Shown here piece after piece: positions 18,844-26,794 of a DNA stretch of 64,000 nt. Source of the stretch: Pseudomonas umsongensis (lineage in GTDB: Bacteria > Pseudomonadota > Gammaproteobacteria > Pseudomonadales > Pseudomonadaceae); assembly GCF_002236105.1 (NCBI RefSeq), contig NZ_NIWU01000009.1:207866-271865 (forward strand), given 5' to 3'. The position numbers and the translations under genes are program-made. Every line of letters starts with the position of its first letter. The stretch's first letter is position 1. The notes below the pieces were generated by a model. It ran no database searches. It was not told where the DNA came from and saw only the letters and a list, made by a program, of their open reading frames with translations.

Positions 18844-19731
18844 TCAGTCGCCCAGCGAGCCAAGGAGCCACTGGCGAAAAATCTCGGCAGAGGCAGAGCG
18901 CTTGCGATGCTTGAGCGACACCAGGAATTCGCCATTGCCGGTCACACATTCGAACGGCGTAACCCGCTGCAATTCGCCCTTGGCCAGCGCCTCATCCGCC
19001 ATGAACGTCCATGCAAGGCCAATACCCATGCCTTGCTGGACGGCACGATAGGCCAATGTCAGCTGGTTGAAGACCGGGGCTTTGTCCCGCGCCACGTAGT
19101 CGATGCCAAAGTGGCCGAACCACTGGCGCCAGTCCAGGCATTGCCAGGCGCAGGTGTCGATCTGCACCAGGTTGGCTTGCGCCAAGTGTTCCAGCGTCTT
19201 GATTCCCGAGACATCCAGTGAAGGATGCGCCACGGCATAGACGATTTCCGGCAGCAGGAAATCGCTGTCCAGCGAGGGCCATTGGCCAGAACCGTAGAGA
19301 ATGCCCACGTCGAAATCATTGAGGCTGGCCTCGTCGAACTCGTTGATCGCGTGAACGTGCACGGCGATGTCGGGGTACGCCTTGTTGAATTCGATCAACT
19401 TGGGGAACAACCAGAACTGGGCCAGGGCATGGGTCGCCAGCACCGAGACGGCGTTGGACTGATGGACATTGCGGATTCGCGTGACGCTCTGGTACATCGT
19501 GGCGAGCAGCATGTTGACCGTCATCAGAAGCTCCTCGCCTGCGCCGGTCAACGCGACACCCCGTGGCTTGCGCTCGAACAGCGCCACGCCCATGCCGTCC
19601 TCGAGCTGGCGCATCTGTTTGCTCACGGCGCTCTGGGTCAGGAACAGTTCGCCAGCGGCACCCGTGAAACTTTTGTGCCGTCCCACGGCCTCGAATGTGA
19701 TCAGGGTCTCCAAGGGGGGCAAGGTACGCAA
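18844..19731 (-). CDS. LysR-family transcriptional regulator (GcvA-like)
   Basis: The product is about 295 aa with the LysR helix-turn-helix (LETLITFEAVGRHKSFTGAAGELFLTQSAVSKQMRQLE) and a full effector domain. There is no ATG. The coordinate given uses the TTG at 19731, but the only good ribosome site, AGGAG at 19751-19755, lies 7 nt from an in-frame ATC at 19743 and 19 nt from the TTG. The true start may therefore be ATC, adding Met-Asn-Arg-Tyr before the leucine. It is divergent from the DMT permease at 19869 and probably controls it. Confidence 0.85.
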   Translation of the reverse strand: MRTLPPLETLITFEAVGRHKSFTGAAGELFLTQSAVSKQMRQLEDGMGVALFERKPRGVALTGAGEELLMTVNMLLATMYQSVTRIRNVHQSNAVSVLATHALAQFWLFPKLIEFNKAYPDIAVHVHAINEFDEASLNDFDVGILYGSGQWPSLDSDFLLPEIVYAVAHPSLDVSGIKTLEHLAQANLVQIDTCAWQCLDWRQWFGHFGIDYVARDKAPVFNQLTLAYRAVQQGMGIGLAWTFMADEALAKGELQRVTPFECVTGNGEFLVSLKHRKRSASAEIFRQWLLGSLGD

Positions 19732-19740
19732 ATAACGGTT

Positions 19741-19755
19741 GATGAGGATTCTCCT
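19741..19755 (-). promoter_or_regulatory. Ribosome-binding site pointing to an ATC start
   Basis: On the minus strand AGGAG is followed after 7 nt by ATC AAC CGT TAT TTG. The spacing is ideal for the ATC and too long for the TTG. No in-frame ATG or GTG lies between. Confidence 0.45.
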
Positions 19756-19868
19756 GGCTGACGACTGCGACCCGACATTCCCCTGCGGAATGGGTGGCCG
19801 AATATTTATCGCAGGTAGCGCTTATATACCATGGCTAGAATGCCGCTAAACAGCCTGTCAGAGCCGAG

Positions 19869-20813
19869 ATGATGAACAGTGGGATCGTATTTGCGATATT
19901 GGCAGGCGCCATCTGGGGTGGGGTGATTATCGGCCCTTCGTTGCTGCCCGAATTCAATGCCGTGCTGATCAGCAGTGTGCGGTTTTCCCTCTATGGGCTG
20001 ATCTCGCTTCTGCTGGCTTTGCCAATTGCATCAAGCCTGCTCGCCCGATTGACGCGCAACGATGTGTTTATGCTGTTGCGTTTGTCATTGACTGGCAACG
20101 TCCTGAACTACGCCCTGTTGGGTGCTTCCGTACAACTGAGCGGGGTGACGGCGGCCGCCCTGATTAATGGCATGATGCCGGTTGCCATTACCTTCCTGGG
20201 GCGTGGTGATCCTGGGTCCCTGCCCCTGTCTAAGCTCAAGCTGCCTTTGTTGCTGGTATTCCTGGGCATCGTATCGGTGAGCCTGGAACACTCAGGCGCG
20301 CCGGCGGCGAGTACTTCGCTGTCTTCCCGTTTACTCGGCCTGGCCTGTGGCTTCAGCGCTGTCGTCTGCTGGTCGTGGTACGCCACCCACAATGCCCGCT
20401 ATCTCAAGCAGAGCCATTTCAACAGCAGCGAATGGTCGACGCTGGTGGGCATCGTGACGGGTATCGTGGCGGTCGTGTTCGGCATCGCCGCCTTGATGTT
20501 ATTCCCGAACCTGGTCCCCGCTCAGGTTGAAAGCAGTCGCTGGATGGCTTTGCTGTGGGTCTGCCTGTTCCTGGCACTGTGTGGTTCGTGGCTTGCCAAT
20601 GGGCTATGGAATGCCTGCTCGCGTCGAATGGCCACGTCGCTGAGCGGCCAGATGATCGTGTTCGAAACGCTGTTTGCCTGTGTCTACGGTTTTCTGTTCA
20701 GCCAGCGGGTGCCTGGCCTGATGGAAGTGATCTCGATCGTGTTGCTGGTGGGGGGTGTGGTCTGGGCGGCGAAGCGTCACCGCGTGGTCCCGGTGAAACA
20801 TGCCGAGCCGTAG
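19869..20813 (+). CDS. DMT-superfamily permease (EamA type)
   Basis: The 314-aa protein has about ten hydrophobic segments in two related halves, as in EamA/RhaT-type drug/metabolite transporters. It begins MMNSGIVFAILAGAIWGG, with two adjacent ATG codons, and ends with a basic tail (AAKRHRVV). The substrate is unknown; related proteins export amino acids or metabolites. It is divergent from the LysR gene at 18844 with about 125 bp between, which suggests control by that regulator. Confidence 0.85.
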   Translation: MMNSGIVFAILAGAIWGGVIIGPSLLPEFNAVLISSVRFSLYGLISLLLALPIASSLLARLTRNDVFMLLRLSLTGNVLNYALLGASVQLSGVTAAALINGMMPVAITFLGRGDPGSLPLSKLKLPLLLVFLGIVSVSLEHSGAPAASTSLSSRLLGLACGFSAVVCWSWYATHNARYLKQSHFNSSEWSTLVGIVTGIVAVVFGIAALMLFPNLVPAQVESSRWMALLWVCLFLALCGSWLANGLWNACSRRMATSLSGQMIVFETLFACVYGFLFSQRVPGLMEVISIVLLVGGVVWAAKRHRVVPVKHAEP

Positions 20814-20896
20814 CCGCTGCTGGCGAATCCCACAGACGCTACCCGCCTGCCCTGTTGCGCCAAAACAGGCCGGTAGCGATAACACTCAAAAAACCA

Positions 20897-21724
20897 TCAG
20901 CAGCATTGAGGTACCTCGCCGCGCGCAAGGCGAGCGTTGATGTCTTCAATGACCGCCGGCAAATCGACGATGGTGTCGATCAGGTAGTGCGGGCGCGAAC
21001 CTTCGAACATCCGGGTAATGCGTGATCGCGCTTCGCTCAGTTCGTCGGCTGACAGGTTTTTGTATTGGTCATAGGTCAGGCCCAATGCATTGCCGGAGCA
21101 GGTCAGCGCCACCGTCCACATTCCCGCGCTGCGACCTTCGAGAATGCCCGGCCAGGTGTCGTCGACCTTCACGCAGGCGGCGACGTCGCTGATGCCAAGG
21201 GCAATGACGTTGGCCAGGGCTTGCGCCGGGTGCGGGCGTCCGTTGGGCACTTCGTCGGTGGCCACCACGTGGTCGGTGACATAGCCGTTCTGGCGCGCCA
21301 GCTCCACGACTTTTTCCATGACCACGGCCGGGTAGCCGGAGCAGGAGCCGATTTTCAGGCCCTTGTCGCGCAGGCCGTTGATGGTCTCGAGTGCACCGGG
21401 AATCAACGCCGAATGCAGGGCGATTTTCTCGATCTGCAGCGGCATGAAACGCTCGTAGAGGGCGGTGACATCATCGTCGGTTGGCAACCGGCCGAACACG
21501 GCGTGGTAGCGCGCGGCGATCTGCGGCTCGTTGCACAGCGTGCGGATGTGGTCCCACTTGCCCATGCCCATCGGCCCGCGGGCTTCTTGCAGGGACACCG
21601 CGACGCCAAACTCGGCAAAGGCCTCGACGAAAATCTGCGTCGGTGCGAAGGAACCGAAATCCACGACGGTGCCCGCCCAGTCCAGGACCACGGCTTGCAA
21701 TTGGGAAGGTTGTTGATAATGCAT
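20897..21724 (-). CDS. phnX: Phosphonoacetaldehyde hydrolase (copy 1)
   Basis: PhnX splits phosphonoacetaldehyde into acetaldehyde and phosphate in AEP breakdown. This 275-aa HAD-family protein has the nucleophile motif VVLDWAGTVVD (Asp15), the Schiff-base lysine in PMGMGKWDH (Lys56) and the later VKVDDTWPGILEG acid motif. These correspond to the Asp12/Lys53 pair of the Bacillus enzyme. GGAG precedes the ATG. A second copy lies at 37681-38508 in the opposite orientation; I count about 17 differences in 275 residues, clustered near residues 225-245 and at the end. It is followed upstream by LysR, permease and dehydrogenase genes on the same strand. Confidence 0.96.
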   Translation of the reverse strand: MHYQQPSQLQAVVLDWAGTVVDFGSFAPTQIFVEAFAEFGVAVSLQEARGPMGMGKWDHIRTLCNEPQIAARYHAVFGRLPTDDDVTALYERFMPLQIEKIALHSALIPGALETINGLRDKGLKIGSCSGYPAVVMEKVVELARQNGYVTDHVVATDEVPNGRPHPAQALANVIALGISDVAACVKVDDTWPGILEGRSAGMWTVALTCSGNALGLTYDQYKNLSADELSEARSRITRMFEGSRPHYLIDTIVDLPAVIEDINARLARGEVPQCC

Positions 21725-21810
21725 GGTGAGTCTCCATTTTTGGCTAAGGGATGCCCGTCCCCCCTGTCGCCAGGAGGTAAGGTTATTGAGGCTTGATACC
21801 GATCAGGCGA

Positions 21811-22683
21811 TCAGGTGGCCGGGATCGGACTGGAATCGAACAGCTCGGCGATCATCGGCCGGTTTCTGCGAATACCCAGGCAACACAGGTGGTAATCAAT
21901 GAAAAACGGATGATCGACAAAGGTGATTGGCTTTGTTCCCGGCGTTTCGGCGTATTCGACAGCCGATACGAACCCGATGCCGATTCCCTTGGCGATGGCG
22001 TGAACGATGGCTTCGCGGCTGTTCAATTGCATGACGCAGTTCAGGTCGACATCAAGGCGATCGCAACTCTCCTCCACCAGTTGGCGAGTGCGGGAGCTTT
22101 TTTCCCGAAGGACCCACTTCTCGTCGCTGATCTGTTCAACGTGCACCGCCTTCTGCGCAGCCCAGGGGTGATCGTCGCGCACGACGGCAATGATTGGATA
22201 ACGCCGATAAAGCTGCGTATCAAAACGCTGGTCGAATTCGGACAGCGCCAGGATGGCCACGTCGATGTCGAAATTGAACAGGCGGTCCAGGGTCTCTTTT
22301 TCCGGCGAGAATGATGTTTCCAACTCAATGTCCGGATGCCGCTGCATCAACTCGTACGTCAGGTTCATTGCAATGGGCGGCGAGACGGCACCCAGGCGCA
22401 ACATCCCGGTTTTACGTTGCTTGAAACTCTGTAGAAGTTGCACGGCTTCGTCCTCTTGGCCAAAGAGACCCTGGGTGATGGCATACAGCTTGTGTCCCGC
22501 GGAGCTCATCTCGACGATGCGCCCGCGTCGATGAAAGAGCTCCACGGAAAACTTCTTTTCCAGCGCCGTGACCTGCTCACTGACTGTCGGTTGCCCAACG
22601 CTCAGGTACTCGGCGGCCAGGGTGAAACTGCCGGTCTTGGCCACCGCATGAAAGGAACGCAGCCACTTGTGGTACTGGTACAT
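21811..22683 (-). CDS. LysR-family regulator, probably of phosphonate genes
   Basis: This 290-aa LysR protein has the N-terminal helix-turn-helix (FHAVAKTGSFTLAAEYLSVGQPTVSEQVTALEKKF) and a complete ligand domain. It lies between phnX copy 1 and an OPA-type permease on the same strand and is related in layout to the second LysR at 31802 (both start with LxSFHAVA/LKAFHAVA-like sequences). I infer that it senses AEP or a breakdown product. There are 54 bp between the permease stop and its start. Confidence 0.87.
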   Translation of the reverse strand: MYQYHKWLRSFHAVAKTGSFTLAAEYLSVGQPTVSEQVTALEKKFSVELFHRRGRIVEMSSAGHKLYAITQGLFGQEDEAVQLLQSFKQRKTGMLRLGAVSPPIAMNLTYELMQRHPDIELETSFSPEKETLDRLFNFDIDVAILALSEFDQRFDTQLYRRYPIIAVVRDDHPWAAQKAVHVEQISDEKWVLREKSSRTRQLVEESCDRLDVDLNCVMQLNSREAIVHAIAKGIGIGFVSAVEYAETPGTKPITFVDHPFFIDYHLCCLGIRRNRPMIAELFDSSPIPAT

Positions 22684-22737
22684 GAAAAGATCCTGTTCCT
22701 GAGCCGCAGCCCTGATTCACACCGGTGTAAACAGCAA

Positions 22738-24033
22738 TCAACGCCTGATGAACAAGGCGACCGCTGCGCTGCACAGGCAGGCAGACGTGACCACGATGAA
22801 GATCAACGACGTGTTGCCGGTACTGTCGAGCATACTGCCGATCAGCGGTTCCGCCAGGCCTGCGAAAAGGTAGGAGGAGAAATTCATGATGCCGGTCGCG
22901 GTGCCCGCGCGCTTGGCGCCGACCAGGTCCGGGCACAGTGCCCAGAAACTCGACGCCGGACCATAGACAAAGAACCCGCAGAGAAACAACGCCACGAGGC
23001 CGACGGCACTGTGAGGCGCAAGGCTCCACATCCACAGGCTGGTGCCTGCGCCGAGGAACATGTAGAGCATGATCGCCAGGTAGCGTTTTGAACCGAACAG
23101 TTTGTCCGAGATCCAGCCATTGCTGAGCGCACCGATGGCCATGCCCACCGGCAGGGCAACTGTGATCCACTTGGGATCGATCAGGCTGTCGCCGCTTTTC
23201 CAGTCGGCGCCCAGAAAATGCACCGGCACCCAGACGATAAGACCGTAGCGAGCGGCATTCTGGAACCCCAGGGAGATTGCAGCGATGATCAAGCGGTAGT
23301 TTTTCAGCACGGCTTTGTAGCGCTGCGCCGAGGTTTCGAGTTCGCCGTGGGCGACTTCGTGATTCTTGTCATCGGCATTGGCCACACCGGTATCGGCGAG
23401 CGGCTCGAAGCCCATGTCCTGCGGTCGCTCGCGCGCCACCAGGTAAAACACGATGCCCCCTGCCAGCATCAGCAGAACCGGCAGGCGGAAGATCCAGCGC
23501 CACTCCAGTTGCAGCACTTCAAGCACAACGATTGAGGTCACGTAGGACAGGACAGAGGCACAACCGGCAGCGAACACGTAAAAACCATAGACTTTGCCCC
23601 GCTCGCCGGTACTCCACCAATTGGAGATCAGCCGACTGCCTGGCGCCCAGCCTAATGCCTGAAAGTATCCATTGATGCCCCAGGGTAAAATGAGCGCGAC
23701 GAAGCTACCGGCGAAGCTGGTGATCCAATTGGCTGCACACGACAACACGGCACCGGCCGTCATGATGCGGCGCCCACCGAACTTGTCGGCAAGATTGCCA
23801 TTGATTGCCTGGCCGATGGCATACGCCCACAACATGGCAGCCGATGCCCAGCCAAGATGTTCCTTGGTAAAACCGAACTCTGCCTGGATGCCCGGGATGG
23901 CGAAACCGAACGTTTGTCGACCGGTGTAGAAAAACAGGTAGCAGAACATCGCCGCCAACAGCATGCGCCATTGCGCGACGCGGAATGAGGACGTGGAGAC
24001 TGCCAGACTCGGTAAAGCTTGGGCACGATTCAT
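22738..24033 (-). CDS. MFS permease of the organophosphate:phosphate (OPA) type
   Basis: The ATG at 24033 has AAGGAAAAG just upstream; the frame continues further, but only through a REP element. The 431-aa product has twelve hydrophobic segments and OPA-family features (FFYTGRQTFGFAIPGIQAEFGFT, LGWASAAMLWAYAIGQ). Members carry phosphorylated compounds such as glycerol-3-phosphate. With phnX and a dehydrogenase around it, uptake of AEP or another phosphonate is likely. A second OPA-type permease sits at 36298. Confidence 0.85.
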   Translation of the reverse strand: MNRAQALPSLAVSTSSFRVAQWRMLLAAMFCYLFFYTGRQTFGFAIPGIQAEFGFTKEHLGWASAAMLWAYAIGQAINGNLADKFGGRRIMTAGAVLSCAANWITSFAGSFVALILPWGINGYFQALGWAPGSRLISNWWSTGERGKVYGFYVFAAGCASVLSYVTSIVVLEVLQLEWRWIFRLPVLLMLAGGIVFYLVARERPQDMGFEPLADTGVANADDKNHEVAHGELETSAQRYKAVLKNYRLIIAAISLGFQNAARYGLIVWVPVHFLGADWKSGDSLIDPKWITVALPVGMAIGALSNGWISDKLFGSKRYLAIMLYMFLGAGTSLWMWSLAPHSAVGLVALFLCGFFVYGPASSFWALCPDLVGAKRAGTATGIMNFSSYLFAGLAEPLIGSMLDSTGNTSLIFIVVTSACLCSAAVALFIRR

Positions 24034-24087
24034 GATCTTTTCCTTATTATTGTTCGTACCCTCCAGGCGAATCGGAGGGCGCACCTT

Positions 24088-24202
24088 TGTAGGAGCGAGC
24101 ATGCTCGCGATGAGTCTGAGAGCGCCGCGGGGTGTCAGGTTGCCAGCGTTATCGTTAACGACCATCGTCGGAACGCCGCCCGGAGCATGCTCGCTCCTAC
24201 AG
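24088..24202. repeat. REPIN (inverted pair of REP elements)
   Basis: TGTAGGAGCGAGCATGCTCGC at the left end and its inverse GAGCATGCTCGCTCCTACA at the right enclose about 75 bp. This is the standard Pseudomonas REP doublet. Its interior is nearly the same as that of the copy at 40127-40241. It lies between the dehydrogenase and the permease gene. Confidence 0.9.
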
Positions 24203-24222
24203 GGGGGGGCTGGGGGCACGTG

Positions 24223-25314
24223 TCAGGCGGCGTGTGCGCCGATGAAATTCCTGCCTCGTGCGCCCTGCAGTGCGAACTCGATCATCTCCCGGGCTTCCTC
24301 TTGCGTAACGCCATAGTCGGCAAACTCGGTCTTTACATCGAGGCTGTGGAGGAAATTGCGCAGCTGTGCCTGCGCTTCGTCGAGGTCTTTGCCGAACACC
24401 CGTTTCAAGACCCTGTCGCGCGCTTCGTCACGTCCCCAAGCAAGGCCCAGGACCAGGGGCAAGGTGAAGGAGCAGGCGATGCCATGGGGCAGGCCGTGGC
24501 GCAGCGTCATTTCGTAGGAAATGGAGTGGGCCAGCGCCGTCTTGGTATTGGAAAAGGCCAGCCCGGCCTTGAGCGCGGCCAGTGCCATGCGTGAACGCAG
24601 TTCCTTGCTGCCCAGGTCATGCCGCAACAGCGGCAGGCACTCAAGAATGTCTTCGATCGCGGAGATCGCGAAGGTGTCCGAAACCGGATTGGCGTTGATG
24701 TTCCAGATGGACTCCAGCGCATGAGACAACGCGTCCAGACCGGTTGAAACCGTGACACCCGCTGGAACAGTGAGCATCAGACCGGGATCAACGATCGCCA
24801 CTTTGGGCCAGGTGCAATCCAGGTGCAGCGAGTATTTTTTCTGTCCTTCGGTATCCCAGATTGTCGCCCATGGGGTGACCTCACTGCCGGTGCCTGCCGT
24901 GGTGGGAACCGCAATCAGCGCTTTGCTGTGGGCTGGAACAAAGGGCCTGCCCGTTGCCAACAAGGCGACCAGTTCATCGAAGCGACCCGACTGCGTCCCC
25001 ACGATCAATGCCTTGGCCGTATCGATGGCGCTGCCTCCGCCAACGGCGATGACTGTCTGACAATCGCCCGCTTCCTGCCAGAAGCGCTCATAGGTGCCAC
25101 GCAATTGAGCGACATCGGGATTGGGCTGGACATCTTCGACGATGTATATCAGCCGCTCGCCGAGCAAATCCTGAATGCGATCGACCAGTCCCAACCCACG
25201 CGCTTCGGGAAAGATCACCAGGGCAACTTTTTGGTTTTCGGTGATCGAGGCAAGTTCTACAAGGCTGTTGTAGCCCAGACGAGTGTCAACAGGATTATGG
25301 AATCGGGCGATCAT
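24223..25314 (-). CDS. Iron-containing alcohol dehydrogenase, possible phosphonoacetaldehyde reductase
   Basis: The 363-aa group III dehydrogenase has the NAD(P) motif GGGSAIDTAKAL, the PTTAGTGSEVTPWA segment and metal-ligand region (DALSHALES, ALAHSISYEMTLRHGLPHGIA with its histidines). It shares length and context with enzymes that interconvert phosphonoacetaldehyde and 2-hydroxyethylphosphonate. Being beside phnX and a phosphonate-type permease supports that, but substrate choice is inference. An ATCGATTT box lies about 60 bp before the start (25377-25384), as it also does before ridA and phnW. Confidence 0.82.
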   Translation of the reverse strand: MIARFHNPVDTRLGYNSLVELASITENQKVALVIFPEARGLGLVDRIQDLLGERLIYIVEDVQPNPDVAQLRGTYERFWQEAGDCQTVIAVGGGSAIDTAKALIVGTQSGRFDELVALLATGRPFVPAHSKALIAVPTTAGTGSEVTPWATIWDTEGQKKYSLHLDCTWPKVAIVDPGLMLTVPAGVTVSTGLDALSHALESIWNINANPVSDTFAISAIEDILECLPLLRHDLGSKELRSRMALAALKAGLAFSNTKTALAHSISYEMTLRHGLPHGIACSFTLPLVLGLAWGRDEARDRVLKRVFGKDLDEAQAQLRNFLHSLDVKTEFADYGVTQEEAREMIEFALQGARGRNFIGAHAA

Positions 25315-25376
25315 GGCGGTCCTCTACTTGTTGTTGTAAGACGTGGCGCCATACTCACGGCCCGAGGTTAACCGCA

Positions 25377-25384
25377 CAAATCGA
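25377..25384. promoter_or_regulatory. ATCGATTT-type box upstream of the iron dehydrogenase
   Basis: The plus strand reads AAATCGAT; its complement ATCGATTT is the core of the longer GATAAATCGATTT shared by 32715-32727 and 34773-34785. Here only the core matches. It is a possible binding site for one of the phosphonate LysR proteins. Confidence 0.35.
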
Positions 25385-25490
25385 TAATTCGCAGGTGTGC
25401 ATAGGCTCAGCCGATACCAGCCGATCAACGTTGGCAGCGGGTACCTGACGCGCTCATGAACTGATGAAAATCCCTCCCCCTCAGAAAAGT

Positions 25491-25530
25491 TGTACAAAAA
25501 AGTTGACTTGTACAGGCAACGTCCTATTCT
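25491..25530 (+). promoter_or_regulatory. Promoter with paired TGTACA boxes (CarH/LitR-like operator)
   Basis: TGTACA occurs at 25491-25496 and again at 25509-25514, 18 bp apart. The -35 hexamer TTGACT (25503-25508) lies between them. TATTCT at 25525-25530 follows after 16 bp as -10. Paired TGTACA boxes wrapping a -35 are, as I recall, the arrangement at B12-dependent light-sensing MerR (CarH/LitR) promoters. The regulator gene itself is not in the window. Confidence 0.65.
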
Positions 25531-25613
25531 TCAAATAACTATACAAACCCCATGCGCCTGTACAAGAAAAAGAGGCGGGGAAATTCCATGCCTGCCTGCA
25601 ATGGAGACACGAC

Positions 25614-26036
25614 GTGGCTGATTTCTTGCGATGTTTTGCCAGCGAATTTGCAGCGCTGGACGGCAGCAATCTGCACAACCTCAAGCATCTGTACAGTCAC
25701 GACGTACGCTTCAGTGATCCGCTCCATGAGATCCAGGGCCTGACAGCGCTGGAAGAATATTTTACTGAGCTGTATGCCAACGTCAGTGAGCTGGGTTTCA
25801 CCTTCCACGGCTATGACCAGGTGCAAGACGGCGCCGGTTATCTACGCTGGACCCTGCATTATCGCCACCCCCGCTTGAGCCATGGCCAACTCATAGAGGT
25901 GGTGGGCTGTTCGTACCTGCTTTGGCACAAGAAGGTGTATCAGCATTGCGACTACTTTGATGCAGGCGCTCTGCTCTATGAGCACTTGCCTCTAATGGGA
26001 ACCGCGATTGGCTGGCTAAAGGGGCGATTGGCATGA
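25614..26036 (+). CDS. SnoaL/NTF2-like small protein, first gene of the TGTACA operon
   Basis: GTG 25614 has GGAG 7 nt upstream. The 140-aa product has the layout of the NTF2/SnoaL fold: FASEFAALDGSNLHNLKHLYSHDVRFSDPLHEIQG, then a WxxxYRHP strand and an HCDYFDAGALLYEHLP end. Such proteins often bind lipids or polyketide-like ligands, or isomerise them. It is the first gene after the promoter at 25491 and overlaps the SDR gene by 4 nt. The role in the pathway is unknown. Confidence 0.85.
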   Translation: MADFLRCFASEFAALDGSNLHNLKHLYSHDVRFSDPLHEIQGLTALEEYFTELYANVSELGFTFHGYDQVQDGAGYLRWTLHYRHPRLSHGQLIEVVGCSYLLWHKKVYQHCDYFDAGALLYEHLPLMGTAIGWLKGRLA

Positions 26037-26794
26037 AACGCATCTGGCTCACTGGAGCCAGTAGCGGCATTGGTGCCGCCCTGGCAGAAATTTTATTGAC
26101 CCAAGGCCATTTCCTGGCCGTCAGCGCACGCAATGCAAAGGCCCTGGAAACATTACACAGGGGTCATCCGCAGCAGGTACTTCTGCTGCCGGGCGACCTG
26201 ACCGATCCACGCCAGGTTCAAGCCATGGGCGAGCGAATCGGGCAAGTCTGGGGCCATCTGGATCAGGTCATCCTCAACGCTGGAACCTGCGAGTATGTGG
26301 ACGCCGGCGTCTTTGAAGCCGACATGATTGAACGCGTGATGCGGGCCAATCTGTTTTCCGCCGCCTATTGCGTGGAAGCCGCCCTACCACTGTTACGCAA
26401 GGCTCAGCGGCCGCATCTGGTGGCCGTGTGCAGCTCGGTGACCTATTTGCCGTTACCGCGCGCCGAAGCGTATGGCGCCTCAAAGGCGGCAATGCGCTAC
26501 CTGTTTCAGTCCTTACGCATCGACCTGGCTCACGAAGGTATCGACGTCACGCTCGTCAGCCCGGGCTTCGTCGATACGCCACTCACGCAAAAAAACGATT
26601 TCCCGATGCCGATGCGTTGGCCGGTCGGCAAAGCTGCCGCCTACATCGCCACCCGCCTGGAAAAACGCCCCCTGGACATTGCATTTCCCTGGCCATTCAT
26701 TGCCGCTCTGCGCGCATTAGCGTTATTGCCCCAACGCCTGCAACTGACGCTGGGCAGACGCATGGCGCGTCCGGTCACAGAAGAGTCTTCATGA
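26033..26794 (+). CDS. Short-chain dehydrogenase of the modified fatty acid operon
   Basis: This 253-aa SDR has GASSGIGAALAE at the N terminus, LNAGTCEY in place of the NAG motif, CSSVTY, and the catalytic YGASKAAM. It starts within the stop of the SnoaL-like gene (ATGA) and ends within the start of the FAD gene (ATGA), so translation is coupled. Homologous operons in Pseudomonas and Rhodobacter carry the same SDR next to an FAD amine-oxidase-like and a CFA-like gene. The substrate is not known. Confidence 0.9.
   Translation: MKRIWLTGASSGIGAALAEILLTQGHFLAVSARNAKALETLHRGHPQQVLLLPGDLTDPRQVQAMGERIGQVWGHLDQVILNAGTCEYVDAGVFEADMIERVMRANLFSAAYCVEAALPLLRKAQRPHLVAVCSSVTYLPLPRAEAYGASKAAMRYLFQSLRIDLAHEGIDVTLVSPGFVDTPLTQKNDFPMPMRWPVGKAAAYIATRLEKRPLDIAFPWPFIAALRALALLPQRLQLTLGRRMARPVTEESS

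Noticed and set aside
25491..25530. Reading the TGTACA boxes as phosphonate regulator sites
   Set aside because: The boxes occur only before the fatty-acid type genes on both strands, and the ATCGATTT sites of the phosphonate genes are different.
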